Notes under the pieces: model-generated | What the model was told of the DNA's origin: nothing | The model's input: only the letters and a program-made list of their open reading frames with translations | The model's database searches: none | In this document: positions 17,917-27,276 of the stretch, one piece after another | Layout of the letters: each line of letters starts with the position of its first letter | Numbering within the stretch: the first letter of the stretch is position 1 | Position numbers and translations under genes: made by a program | Assembly: GCF_900128505.1 (NCBI RefSeq) | Contig: NZ_LT669940.1 | Coordinates: 550,756-614,755 of the forward strand | Length of the DNA stretch: 64,000 nucleotides | Source of the DNA: Parabacteroides timonensis | GTDB taxonomy: Bacteria; Bacteroidota; Bacteroidia; Bacteroidales; Tannerellaceae | Direction: 5' to 3'

Positions 17917-18933
17917 ATGTTCGGAAATATCAAACAGTTGTTCTTGCTTATCATATTCCTTGTACCGGCTTCGTGTACCTCGATCTTTGAGGATATGCCC
18001 CGTTGCGAGCTGTGGTTGAAATTCGTATTCGATCATAATATGGAATATGCGGACTCGTTTAGTCCACAGGTGAAATCGGTAGACGTATTCGTGTTCGACA
18101 GCAATGATAAACTATTATTCACCAAACGTACCGAAGCTGCCGGATTAGTCGATGGTAACAGAATGCCGTTGGCAGACGATCTTGCATACGGGAAGTACAA
18201 GGTGCTTACTCTCGGAGGGTTGTCCGATAATTTTCGTGTTTCCGATTATCTCGGACAAGATGTGGTTCCGGGAGTTACAACACTTCAACAATTTATGTTT
18301 GCCCTGGAACGCAGGTCGGACGAGGTGAACTTCGAATTCCCTCATCTTTATTTAGGCGAAGCCCTGGAAATAGACTATTCCCCGGAAAACGCCGACCATA
18401 AAGTGTATCAGGTGAACCTGATGCGCATTACCAATCGGTTTAATATCATGCTGGTTAGTTTGAACGGAGCGGCTCCAGCTACTGAAATTCCTCCGTATAC
18501 CTTTGAAATTGTTACACCGGAAAGCGGCACCTATTCATGGGAGAACGAACCGTTGGATGTAACTCATCCGGTAACTTATTCACCTTACTATCTCAACAGA
18601 GGAGAGACTAGTGACATTCTTGTATCTGCCCACCTGAATACCCTTCGGTTATTGAATAGGGAAGGACTCGATTATAAGATTATTGTACGCGATACGAAAA
18701 CACTTAACGAAGTATGGAGCTATAATTTACTGACTCTATTGTTGTATACCAAGCCTATCAACAGGCATGACGGTACAGCCCTGCCTTTCCAAGAATATCT
18801 GGACCGTGAAGGGGAGTGGAACCTTATTTTCTGCGTGACTGAAAAAGATCCTGGAAGCGGAAATGCTTTTCTGTCGATCGGTCTTCAGATTGCCGACTGG
18901 ATATATTGGCTTCATGATATAGAGATTGAATAA
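17917..18933 (+). CDS. Fimbrial anchor subunit, FimB/Mfa2 family
   Basis: A 338-residue lipoprotein with lipobox PASC (Cys20) followed by the FimB/Mfa2 signature CELWLKFVFDHNMEYADSF and VKSVDVFVFDSNDKLLFT. In P. gingivalis Mfa2 stays lipidated in the outer membrane and anchors the fimbria and limits its length. No Arg processing site is evident just after the N-terminus, consistent with staying attached. It ends with WIYWLHDIEIE, like the major subunit end. 16 bp separate it from the next gene. Confidence 0.88.
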   Translation: MFGNIKQLFLLIIFLVPASCTSIFEDMPRCELWLKFVFDHNMEYADSFSPQVKSVDVFVFDSNDKLLFTKRTEAAGLVDGNRMPLADDLAYGKYKVLTLGGLSDNFRVSDYLGQDVVPGVTTLQQFMFALERRSDEVNFEFPHLYLGEALEIDYSPENADHKVYQVNLMRITNRFNIMLVSLNGAAPATEIPPYTFEIVTPESGTYSWENEPLDVTHPVTYSPYYLNRGETSDILVSAHLNTLRLLNREGLDYKIIVRDTKTLNEVWSYNLLTLLLYTKPINRHDGTALPFQEYLDREGEWNLIFCVTEKDPGSGNAFLSIGLQIADWIYWLHDIEIE

Positions 18934-18949
18934 TGTGAAATAAAATGAA

Positions 18950-20071
18950 ATGCGATATAGACTATTATATATAGTTTTTTTTGTTCTTGCCATGACTTTG
19001 GTCTCGTGTGGCGAAAAAGAGATTATTTCTCCACTAGCTACCCGTGCGTCTTTATGGGTCTACCTAGATGATGATACGGATAAAGACCGACAGGAATTAA
19101 TAAAAACTATCCGATTTATCATATTCGACGATGCGTCGTTGGCTACAGTGAAATTGGATAAAAATATTTTTTCAGAAGTTCTGTCGCCGGAAACAGCGAC
19201 AGATATAAAAGTAAAAGAGGTAGAGGTCACTCCCAACGATGACAAGGTTGTGGTAGTGATCATCAATGAGCCGGCTGAGCTGACGGGACAACTCGATCTC
19301 ATTGACGACATGACTACCTTAGAGAATGTAACGTATGATATTGCCCGGATTCTGAACAACAGCGGTCAGGAGATTGTTGCTACTACAGGTATGCCTATGG
19401 TTGGAGTAATCCGGGATGTAGCTGTTGCTAACGGCTATACAGAAACAGTGAAGATGGTGGTCGAACGTGCCGTAGCGAGGGTGGATGTCTATCTGGGAGT
19501 CCGGAAAGATTCTGAGCATGAAATCGGATATTTTAAACAAACTGCTGACGCGGAGGCCAGTAGCGTTACCTTGTATAACCTTTCCTATAACAGCTATTTT
19601 GTGATGGGGAACGTATCCAACGGTACGCGTGGTAACGCCACTGCATCGAAGAATTACGGCAAGGTTATGGGCAGTGTAGCTGATGGTGTTTTAGTCGATC
19701 AGACATGGACTGCAACAAAGGATACAACCTGGCAGTATTCTTCTGCTACCGGTGCAAAGAACCAACAGTTACTCTGTTCGTTCTATACAGCTGAACGTAT
19801 CTTCCGTTCAAACTATACTGACAGGTTGGCTATTAGTATGGCGAACTTTAAAAAAGCGACTTTGTCTGTCGGTATGGATAAAAGACCGATAGAAACGGTC
19901 ACCCAAAGAACTTCGGAGGATGTAGAAGCTGTGTCTTTTACTGAAATCCGAAGAAATAATGTATATGTAATAACGGCCTATGTAGGGGAAGTCTTTGAGA
20001 TTGACATACATCAGGTCTCCGTTGAAAACTGGGGTACAAGACAAGACATCGATTTAGATATAAAGCTGTGA
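18950..20071 (+). CDS. Accessory fimbrial subunit (fimbrillin-like lipoprotein)
   Basis: A 373-residue lipoprotein: lipobox LVSC (Cys20) followed after ~12 residues by an Arg (LATRASLWVYL), a plausible proteolytic activation site as in fimbrillins. Then a transthyretin-like beta pattern (IRFIIFDDASL, KVVVVIINEPAEL) and a second domain with VERAVARVDVYLGV, the AR(V/I)DVY core typical of Mfa1/FimA-type subunits. The C-terminus is IHQVSVENWGTRQDIDLDIKL. Position after the anchor suggests a minor or tip-proximal subunit comparable to Mfa3/Mfa4; that assignment is inference. Confidence 0.75.
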   Translation: MRYRLLYIVFFVLAMTLVSCGEKEIISPLATRASLWVYLDDDTDKDRQELIKTIRFIIFDDASLATVKLDKNIFSEVLSPETATDIKVKEVEVTPNDDKVVVVIINEPAELTGQLDLIDDMTTLENVTYDIARILNNSGQEIVATTGMPMVGVIRDVAVANGYTETVKMVVERAVARVDVYLGVRKDSEHEIGYFKQTADAEASSVTLYNLSYNSYFVMGNVSNGTRGNATASKNYGKVMGSVADGVLVDQTWTATKDTTWQYSSATGAKNQQLLCSFYTAERIFRSNYTDRLAISMANFKKATLSVGMDKRPIETVTQRTSEDVEAVSFTEIRRNNVYVITAYVGEVFEIDIHQVSVENWGTRQDIDLDIKL

Positions 20072-20100
20072 TCCCTTCGGCGGGCATACGCAAATAATGG

Positions 20101-21774
20101 ATGATGAAATTTGGGATTTATATAAATAAGATAAAATATACAGTGACAGCTGTCATTCTTGCGGCTGCCCTCTCTTCTTGTGAGAAGATGATAGGCGGCG
20201 GTATGGATACGGAACAGATAGTCGTGCGTTCGATCGTGACGGAGGGGACCAGTGTAACCAAAGGTACGGCTATTGATTCGGATGCAGACCTGCTGGGACT
20301 GAATTTTGGTATTTATGCTTCGAGAATACCCGCATCATCGAGTGAACAGATTTACTTTGAAGATGCCAAAGCAAAAGTGAACGGTGACTATACCGCTTCA
20401 TTGTCACCGATCCGGTACTGGCCTGATGAAGCAACCGATCGACTGAAGTTCTTTTCGTGGTATCCTTGTGATGGTAGCTATACGCCTACTGCGAGTTTCG
20501 CAGCTGGACGGTTAAGTTTGAACTATACGGTAAATACCAATGCTGCCAATCATGTGGATGTGCTGACTGCTGTATCAGAACCGTTGGCCTGGAAAAGTCC
20601 GGTAAGTATACATTTCTACCATACCCTGACGAAGGTCTCTTTTACCTTCAAGAAGGTGGCCCCGGCTCCGGATGTCGTGACTATAAATAAAATAGAATTT
20701 CAGGATATAGGGAAAAGCGGGAAGCTTGTCGTCACAGAAATTCCTGCGGTTTCTTCTTCTGCTAAACCGGCATTTTCCTGGGGTGATGTTACAACAGGTA
20801 CTGTTACTTCTACGATTACTTCCGGTAATACGGTGACGGGTACTGTTGCTAAGATCGGGGATACGTTTCTCATGCTACCGACAGACAATTTCTCTTCGGC
20901 TGCCAAAATCGTTATAACGACCAATTGGGGAACTAACGAATTTAATCTCCGGGAAGTTGTTGCTGCCAGTGCACATACGTGGAAATCGGGAGAATATATA
21001 AACTATAATATAACCCTATCCGATAAGATATTCGAGATAACTGCTCAATCTTTACCGTGGGATACGAATCCGGTGGATGTGATCTTTGATAAGCAGTATT
21101 ATCTGAATGTTGAATATAAATTGATCGAACTGGCAAATAATAGTGCACAAGTCTTTGTAAATGTAGAAACAAACTATAAACTGGATACGGACCCGAATAC
21201 AGGCTATCCTGCAGGCGTGTTCCTGAGTAGTATTGCCAATCCCGAAGGAAATGATTCATATCTGGAACTCGGTTGGGCTAGGGTTTACAGGCCTAATGCG
21301 ACAATTTCGTCTGGTGTATACACTTACAAACTTGAGATTAATGTGGATTCTTATAACGGCACAGGCGATAGCCGGGATGTTTTTTTCAATATCAAGGCTG
21401 GTAATTTGATACAACAAATGAGAATCAAACAATACCGTGGGGCGACTGACTGGATGACAGTTTCAAGAGTACTTGACGATTCCGGAGTTTCAGGGACGGT
21501 GCCTCGCTATAAACTCGTTTTTACTTCGGGATATGCGGGTAATTCGAGTGCAGGAGAGCCTGGCGCGTGGACCTGGAAGGTGACTGATGTATCCGATCCG
21601 GACGGTATACTAATGAATAGGGAGACGATGGTGGGTGTGAGCGGAGGTAATGGCGATGCGCTTTATTATTATTACAAAACCAATGCTCCAACCGGTAAAA
21701 CGGCTACTCTCACCCTGAAGAATACAAACGGTAACAATCCGCCTCTGACGATTGTAGTGCCTGGACTTTACTAG
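20101..21774 (+). CDS. Fimbrillin family protein with C-terminal BACON-like region
   Basis: A 557-residue lipoprotein (lipobox LSSC). The N-terminal half follows the Mfa-like fimbrillin pattern: Thr/Gly-rich start, FGIYASRIP, RYWPDEATDRLKFFSWYP, and HFYHTLTKVSFTFKKV. From about residue 330 a second beta-sandwich region ends in NLIQQMRIKQYRG, the closing strand typical of BACON-like modules. Two ATG codons start the frame (20101 and 20104). The operon position between an accessory subunit and the large adhesin suggests a minor pilin or adaptor. Confidence 0.75.
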   Translation: MMKFGIYINKIKYTVTAVILAAALSSCEKMIGGGMDTEQIVVRSIVTEGTSVTKGTAIDSDADLLGLNFGIYASRIPASSSEQIYFEDAKAKVNGDYTASLSPIRYWPDEATDRLKFFSWYPCDGSYTPTASFAAGRLSLNYTVNTNAANHVDVLTAVSEPLAWKSPVSIHFYHTLTKVSFTFKKVAPAPDVVTINKIEFQDIGKSGKLVVTEIPAVSSSAKPAFSWGDVTTGTVTSTITSGNTVTGTVAKIGDTFLMLPTDNFSSAAKIVITTNWGTNEFNLREVVAASAHTWKSGEYINYNITLSDKIFEITAQSLPWDTNPVDVIFDKQYYLNVEYKLIELANNSAQVFVNVETNYKLDTDPNTGYPAGVFLSSIANPEGNDSYLELGWARVYRPNATISSGVYTYKLEINVDSYNGTGDSRDVFFNIKAGNLIQQMRIKQYRGATDWMTVSRVLDDSGVSGTVPRYKLVFTSGYAGNSSAGEPGAWTWKVTDVSDPDGILMNRETMVGVSGGNGDALYYYYKTNAPTGKTATLTLKNTNGNNPPLTIVVPGLY

Positions 21775-21807
21775 TAGAGAATATTTTTTAAGAAAGGAAA
21801 CAGAATA

Positions 21808-24800
21808 ATGAAATATATACATTCAACATCCGGATTCAATATCTTATCACTTATATTGCTGGTGATGATCGGCTTTATGGGTTGTTCGGATGAGTATAGT
21901 GTCGGACCCCGTCAAACAGGAAATACGGTTAGCTTTACCTTAACGGTTCCTGATGTCAGTATCCCGTCTGTGTCTACCCGAACGATGGAGGGTACGAACA
22001 ACAAGGAAGACGAAGTGAAAACAGTCGATATTCTTGTATTCAATGTTGCGCAAAGTCCAGAGGTTCTTCTGGCGCGGGTGGTGGCGACAAATGTTACACA
22101 GGATTTGAGCAAAAATCCTTCTACGGTGACTTTTTCAGCGGAACTACCCCGTACCAGCGGCAAGGCACGTATTGTAATGGTAGCGAATCGATCGCTTTCT
22201 TCGATTATCCAGGATGCAGATATAGGGAAGACAAAGGCTGAAATAATGCCGAAACTGACACACTCTTCTACTGTGGCATGGCCGGCTAACGGTTCCAGCT
22301 CCTCTGGTTATACCCCGATCCCTATGTATGCAGAGAAAGAAGTGTCGAAAATTTATCCAGAGATGGAGCCTATAACCAACATCAACCTGGTTCGTATGCT
22401 CGCCCGTATTGACATTAATAACAAGGCTTCGAATTTTACAGTGGAGAATGTATATCTGGCTAATTATAATACAGTCGGATATATTGCTCCTGCCTGGGAT
22501 TCGGAAACAGGGTTGTTAAGTGATCCGGTACCGGATGATCCGATGATTCCGGGGAATAGTGATAGAACCGGGTCACCTTATACTTATTCAGTCAATGGAG
22601 CGACAAGTTATCTGGGGGAAATTTATACTTATGAAGCTATGGCGGCTGTAGATGCAGCCAGTAATTCGGATGGTAGTCCTAATGATGGTGCGGAAAGCCG
22701 TAAGGATGCAGTTTGCCTGATTGTAAAAGGAAAAATGGAGGGTGATAATACATCTTATTATTACCGGGTAGATTTCCTGAAATCCGAGACTGCCAACTAT
22801 ATGCCGTTAAAGCGAAATTACAAATATACAATCAATATCGAAAAAGCTTTCGGTGTTGGTTATCTGACTAGAGATGAGGCTATAGAGTCGTATCGAACGA
22901 TGACCAATCTGGATGTGCGGTTAATTGCTTATGATCGTGACAAGATATCGGACATTGTTTATAACGGACAGTATATGCTCGGGGTAAGCCAGTCGGAAGT
23001 AAATGTGTGGCAATATGAAGATGCAGCTTATAAAATAGATGTATTTACCGATAGTCCGGGAGGATGGAAAGCTACTATAACTGAGGGAAAGGGGTGGTTG
23101 AATTTTACAAATGGAACGGCTGAAGCATCCGGAGATGCAAATAAAGATGATGAAATGCTTTTGAATATTCCCTATTATTGGGGAGATCTCGGAGTAACAA
23201 GCCGTACTGCTACAATAACACTGACAGCCGGACGTTTGACACGTACGATACCTATTAAACAATATATTGAGAAACGGGAGCTAATCAAGTTTGTGGACGT
23301 TTACGGAAACGAACTGCCTAATGGTTTGTTTTTCCCAATGAATAATGATAATGGAGATCTTGTGGCGCAGACAATGTACGTTATGTGGACCTCTGCCGGA
23401 GTAAAGGTTAGTCGGGACCGTACCGCAACAGGCTCTACCGCTGCAATACAGTATGCATCCATTGCTCCAGCAATAGAAGCTCCCCCCGCTACAGGTACTG
23501 TAACGGAAGGAGCCTTGTATTCGTTACAAAATGGAGTGCAGGCAATCACTCTCTTACCACGGGCCGGTACGGATTCATGGCGCCAGGAACATTTAAAGTT
23601 TAGATTGTATGATGCTGCAGGCAACGTATTTGGGGGGCAGGTGATATGTCCGATTAATCAGGGGAATTTGCTGTTTCACATATATAACTATCCGGTAGGA
23701 AGTACATCGAATAGTTATAGATTACCTTTAGGGTTGGATAATTATTTACCGTTAAGAGTCAATGTCAATTGGATAATAACAAATGTAGAAATAATAAGTG
23801 ATAGTCCTGACAATGAAATATTTTCAGGTGGTGATATATATCAAGGTCAGGATAACACTGGGTATTTGGCAAGATTTGAGTCCAGTAAAGATCTTATTTC
23901 GACTACCGATACTTTCTTTGTACGAGTTAGAACCGGTCAATGGAAAGCAGGAAAAAGTGGTACAATCAGAGTTACATTTGAGAACTCGATGCATACAAAG
24001 CCAACACCCAGCTCCGATGTATATTATCCGTTTTATCGAACAATAGATTTGCAGGTATTTTCAGAAACGAATTCATATACCAGTGAAACGGGAGCTAATC
24101 CTCTTTTTCATGTGAATCCTTTACGTATTCTAAATGAAAAAGGAGAACCTAAATATATGCCTTTTAGTGAAGCAAAGACATTATGCGAAGGGATAGGAGC
24201 AGGATGGAGAATACCAACTTTGGGGGAAATGGCTACATCGATAATTTTTAGAGAAGCACTAGGGGGAGTGATTGATAATTCCAATAAACAAACCAATATG
24301 GAAGGTTGGCATTCCGGATCTAATTATTGGACGACAACAAAGAAGGGCTCTGAGTATATAATGATACCATTTGTTTTCCCGGATAATTATCCAGATGGGG
24401 CGGCGGCATCAGATTATAACGTTACAAGGTGCGTGTATACAGACCCTTCTTCTGGAACCAAATACCCAAATATCAAAGAATATAGTAGTAGCGGAAATGT
24501 TGGTGTTTTAGTTACTTCCAGGGAGGGTAGTTTGGGCGTAAATTCATCGGCTCTCTCTACTGTTGCTACAGATAATAAAGTTGCACCGAAGTTTTTAGTG
24601 TCTAATACAAATACCTACAATGGTGATTCCGAAACTGCTAATTGGACTACGGCGAGTGCTGCATGTGCAAATAGAACAGACGGTGGTGGTGGTTGGAGAT
24701 TGCCTACTCTTTCTGAAGCGTATCTGATCTTTGCTTTAAACGGTTCTACAGCCGATGCAAACTTAGTTGAGGGTTCAAATAATGGAGCAACATCTCTTGT

Positions 24801-24972
24801 ATGGCCCGATAGTTTCACTAAAATAAATCTGGATACCTGGACAGCAACGACCAATGATAGTAATGCTTATCGAATAGTGCCGTCAAACTATGGCTTTTGG
24901 TCAGGTCGGGCAGGTAAAGACGATAGTGGTTATTTCTGGGTTCATACTCGCTGTGTGAAAACGATTCAGTGA
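21808..24972 (+). CDS. Probable fimbrial tip adhesin with two tandem lectin-like (DUF1566-type) domains
   Basis: A 1054-residue lipoprotein (lipobox MGC). Order: fimbrillin-like N-terminal region with VKTVDILVFNV and LVRMLARIDINN (to about residue 380); BACON-like module (about 390-480, ending LTRTIPIKQYIEK); a beta-rich middle; then two domains with the DUF1566/Fib_succ_major pattern, the first with AKTLCEGIGAGWRIPTLGEM and the second with ASAACANRTDGGGGWRLPTL, WTATTNDSNAYRI and FWVHTRCVKTI. These adopt a C-type-lectin-like fold in known families. The last gene of the cluster and largest subunit, it is the natural tip adhesin candidate; ligand unknown. Confidence 0.75.
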   Translation: MKYIHSTSGFNILSLILLVMIGFMGCSDEYSVGPRQTGNTVSFTLTVPDVSIPSVSTRTMEGTNNKEDEVKTVDILVFNVAQSPEVLLARVVATNVTQDLSKNPSTVTFSAELPRTSGKARIVMVANRSLSSIIQDADIGKTKAEIMPKLTHSSTVAWPANGSSSSGYTPIPMYAEKEVSKIYPEMEPITNINLVRMLARIDINNKASNFTVENVYLANYNTVGYIAPAWDSETGLLSDPVPDDPMIPGNSDRTGSPYTYSVNGATSYLGEIYTYEAMAAVDAASNSDGSPNDGAESRKDAVCLIVKGKMEGDNTSYYYRVDFLKSETANYMPLKRNYKYTINIEKAFGVGYLTRDEAIESYRTMTNLDVRLIAYDRDKISDIVYNGQYMLGVSQSEVNVWQYEDAAYKIDVFTDSPGGWKATITEGKGWLNFTNGTAEASGDANKDDEMLLNIPYYWGDLGVTSRTATITLTAGRLTRTIPIKQYIEKRELIKFVDVYGNELPNGLFFPMNNDNGDLVAQTMYVMWTSAGVKVSRDRTATGSTAAIQYASIAPAIEAPPATGTVTEGALYSLQNGVQAITLLPRAGTDSWRQEHLKFRLYDAAGNVFGGQVICPINQGNLLFHIYNYPVGSTSNSYRLPLGLDNYLPLRVNVNWIITNVEIISDSPDNEIFSGGDIYQGQDNTGYLARFESSKDLISTTDTFFVRVRTGQWKAGKSGTIRVTFENSMHTKPTPSSDVYYPFYRTIDLQVFSETNSYTSETGANPLFHVNPLRILNEKGEPKYMPFSEAKTLCEGIGAGWRIPTLGEMATSIIFREALGGVIDNSNKQTNMEGWHSGSNYWTTTKKGSEYIMIPFVFPDNYPDGAAASDYNVTRCVYTDPSSGTKYPNIKEYSSSGNVGVLVTSREGSLGVNSSALSTVATDNKVAPKFLVSNTNTYNGDSETANWTTASAACANRTDGGGGWRLPTLSEAYLIFALNGSTADANLVEGSNNGATSLVWPDSFTKINLDTWTATTNDSNAYRIVPSNYGFWSGRAGKDDSGYFWVHTRCVKTIQ

Positions 24973-25204
24973 TAGGCGGTTTTTTGTTCTGAAAAATGAA
25001 ACATTCGTAAGGATTGTTGTTTACAAGGTGGCGCGCCGAGGTTGGCGAGTGTGATATCAGAACCAAAAAAGCAAGGATAATAGACTGAAAAGCAGCATCT
25101 TTGTATAAAATAAATGACGGGAAATATGATTCCCCGTCATCATTAATTCGAAATAAGATACTCACCTGTAAATCAGGTAAGTTTAATATTAATACTAGTG
25201 TGGG

Positions 25205-25237
25205 TTCCAGGGGGCAGTGATGTTCTCTGGAATTATT
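25205..25237 (-). terminator. Weak hairpin downstream of HU gene
   Basis: TTCCAG ... CTGGAA flanking a G-rich loop, with AT-rich sequence on both sides, just past the HU stop codon. Only six paired bases are certain. Confidence 0.35.
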
Positions 25238-25249
25238 TTTTATCAGTTC

Positions 25250-25522
25250 TTATTTTATCTTGTCGTTCAGCTCTGCACCTGCTTTAAATTTAACTGCTTT
25301 GCGGGCTGCAATTTCGATTGGTTGTTTTGTCTTCGGGTTAACTCCTTTACGAGCTGCTTTTTCTGCGACAGAGAAAGATCCAAAACCTAAAAGGGCTACT
25401 TTGCCACCAGCCTTTAATTCTTGAGATACTGTTTCTACAAAAGCTTCGACAGCTTTCTTCGCATCAGCCTTACTTAAACCGGATTTTTCCGATACAGCTG
25501 AGATAAATTCTGTTTTGTTCAT
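25250..25522 (-). CDS. hup: HU-family nucleoid DNA-binding protein
   Basis: A 90-residue HU protein: MNKTEFISAVSEKSGLSKAD helical base, GFGSFSVAEKAAR, and the DNA-intercalating arm GVNPKTKQPIEIAARKAVKF with the arm proline in NPKT. It is the standard single-gene HU of Bacteroidetes, transcribed from a promoter at 25578-25585. It differs from the longer, divergent HU-like protein at 43920-44213. Confidence 0.95.
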   Translation of the reverse strand: MNKTEFISAVSEKSGLSKADAKKAVEAFVETVSQELKAGGKVALLGFGSFSVAEKAARKGVNPKTKQPIEIAARKAVKFKAGAELNDKIK

Positions 25523-25577
25523 GATGGTTTGATAATTAATATGTTAAACAATTCTTGCGATAGCCTAAAAGTCGGTC

Positions 25578-25585
25578 CAAATGTA
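25578..25585 (-). promoter_or_regulatory. Bacteroidetes -7 box for the HU gene
   Basis: On the minus strand TACATTTG, matching TAnnTTTG, 55 bp upstream of the HU start. Confidence 0.5.
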
Positions 25586-25680
25586 GTTTTTATTTAATAT
25601 TCTGCAAAGGAAAACATTGTTTTTTTTATTGATTTACTATGTTTTAGTACTATTTGGCGGAAAAACAATCAAAATATATT

Positions 25681-25688
25681 TACCTTTG
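25681..25688 (+). promoter_or_regulatory. Bacteroidetes -7 box for the rhomboid operon
   Basis: TACCTTTG, a perfect TAnnTTTG, followed by a short leader. Transcription would begin near 25695, which rules out the longer frame starting at 25617. Confidence 0.6.
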
Positions 25689-25706
25689 CCGCAAATTGAT
25701 ATGTAT

Positions 25707-26417
25707 ATGATGAATCAAAATGGCTCGGGGTTCTTGAATAGTATACCACCGGTTACAAAAAACCTTATCATTATTAACCTTCTTTTTTGGGTAGCCAGTC
25801 TGGCGTTGCCGAAGATGGGGATCGACCTGGTGCAGATTTTAGGTTTGCACTTTCCGGGTGTAAAGGATTTTTATCCGTTTCAGTTTGTTTCTTACATGTT
25901 TATGCATGATACGCGTTCTTTCGGACATGTTTTCTTTAATATGTTCGGGGTATATATGTTCGGACGTGTCCTTGAAAATGTCTGGGGGCCGAAGCGCTTC
26001 CTTACCTTTTATCTGGTGACAGGTATTGGAGCCGGTATTGTGCAGGAGTTGGTTTGGGCTTATTCTGTCCAGTCTTTTGCCAGTGCCAACGGTCTGACGC
26101 TTTTCGAACTGGTAAAGATGGATCCGTCGTTGAATATGATGATTACGATCGGAGCTTCAGGGTCTGTGTTCGGTATCTTGCTGGCATTTGCCATGCTATT
26201 TCCGAATGTGCCGTTATTCCTGATGTTCATACCGATACCTATAAAGGCTAAATATTTTGTTATATTTTACGGGTTGGCTGAACTTTTTATGGGTGTTTCC
26301 AGTTTTGGAGGGGACACAGTGGCTCACTTTGCCCATTTAGGCGGTATGCTGTTCGGTTATTTTTTGGTTCGCTACTGGAAAAAGAAAGATGCAGGCAATG
26401 GACGGTATTTTTACTAA
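25707..26417 (+). CDS. Rhomboid-family intramembrane serine protease (first of two)
   Basis: A 236-residue polytopic inner-membrane protease. Key residues are His74 and Asn78 in HVFFN, the catalytic serine in GASGSVFG (Ser151, canonical GxSG) and the catalytic histidine in AHFAHLGG (His210). Six hydrophobic segments fit the core rhomboid fold. Start chosen at ATG 25707 (25701 and 25710 also possible) because the -7 box at 25681 places the transcript start just upstream. It overlaps the next rhomboid gene by 29 nt. Confidence 0.9.
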   Translation: MMNQNGSGFLNSIPPVTKNLIIINLLFWVASLALPKMGIDLVQILGLHFPGVKDFYPFQFVSYMFMHDTRSFGHVFFNMFGVYMFGRVLENVWGPKRFLTFYLVTGIGAGIVQELVWAYSVQSFASANGLTLFELVKMDPSLNMMITIGASGSVFGILLAFAMLFPNVPLFLMFIPIPIKAKYFVIFYGLAELFMGVSSFGGDTVAHFAHLGGMLFGYFLVRYWKKKDAGNGRYFY

Positions 26418-27276
26418 TCTGAAGAGTACGTTCCGGGCAGGAAATATATTGGCAAAGCTCATTTATATAAATGTAGGGCTTTTTATCCTGATCCGGCTGA
26501 TGGGGGTGATTTTTCTTCTCTTCAATATCCCCGGAATATCTTTTTTGCAATATTTGCAGATGCCTTCATCGCCTGAGTTGCTATTATACCGCCCCTGGAC
26601 GGTTATTACTTATATGTTCACCCATTTTGACTTTCTGCATATTTTATTTAATATGTTGTGGTTATATTGGTTTGGAGGACTGTTTTTGAATTTCTTCAGC
26701 GAACGACAGTTGGGAGGATTGTATCTGTTGGGTGGTATTGCAGGTGCGGTTCTGTTTATGCTGGCCTATAATATTTTCCCATATTTCCAGACGGTAGCAT
26801 CTTCCAGTTATCTGATGGGAGCTTCCGCTTCGGTAATGGCAATTGTTTTTGCCGTTTCATTTTACCGGAAAGATTTGGAGATTAATTTATTCCTCATAGG
26901 GCGTATCAAACTGATGTATTTAGCCCTGTTTACCTTTGTGATCGATTTGTTGGCTATTACATCCGATAATGCCGGTGGGCATATCGCTCATATTGGCGGG
27001 GCTTTATTCGGGATCTGGTTTGCAATGCGTATTAAGGAAGGAAAAGACCTGACTGCTCCGATGAATCGTTTGTTGGACTGGGTGGTGAACCTGGGAAAAA
27101 GAAAGCCGAAGATGAAAGTGACGTATAAACGTGCTGAAACGGATTACGAATATAATGCCCGTAAGAACCGGGAGTCGGCCGATCTCGACGCTATTCTGGA
27201 TAAATTGAAACGCTCCGGATATGAAAGCCTTTCTGCCGATGAAAAAAGACAATTATTTGATGCAAGCAAAAAATGA
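26389..27276 (+). CDS. Rhomboid-family intramembrane serine protease (second of two)
   Basis: A 295-residue protein with the same core: HILFN (His84), serine loop GASASV (Ser146) and AHIGG (His201). The serine motif reads GASA instead of GASG, a substitution at the residue after the nucleophile. A ~75-residue charged cytoplasmic C-terminal tail (YKRAETDYEYNARKNRESAD, then LDAILDKLKRSGYESLS) carries a conserved-looking helical segment found in Bacteroidetes rhomboids. Overlaps the upstream gene by 29 nt and the downstream gene by 4 nt (ATGA), so the three are translated as a unit. Confidence 0.9.
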   Translation: MQAMDGIFTNLKSTFRAGNILAKLIYINVGLFILIRLMGVIFLLFNIPGISFLQYLQMPSSPELLLYRPWTVITYMFTHFDFLHILFNMLWLYWFGGLFLNFFSERQLGGLYLLGGIAGAVLFMLAYNIFPYFQTVASSSYLMGASASVMAIVFAVSFYRKDLEINLFLIGRIKLMYLALFTFVIDLLAITSDNAGGHIAHIGGALFGIWFAMRIKEGKDLTAPMNRLLDWVVNLGKRKPKMKVTYKRAETDYEYNARKNRESADLDAILDKLKRSGYESLSADEKRQLFDASKK

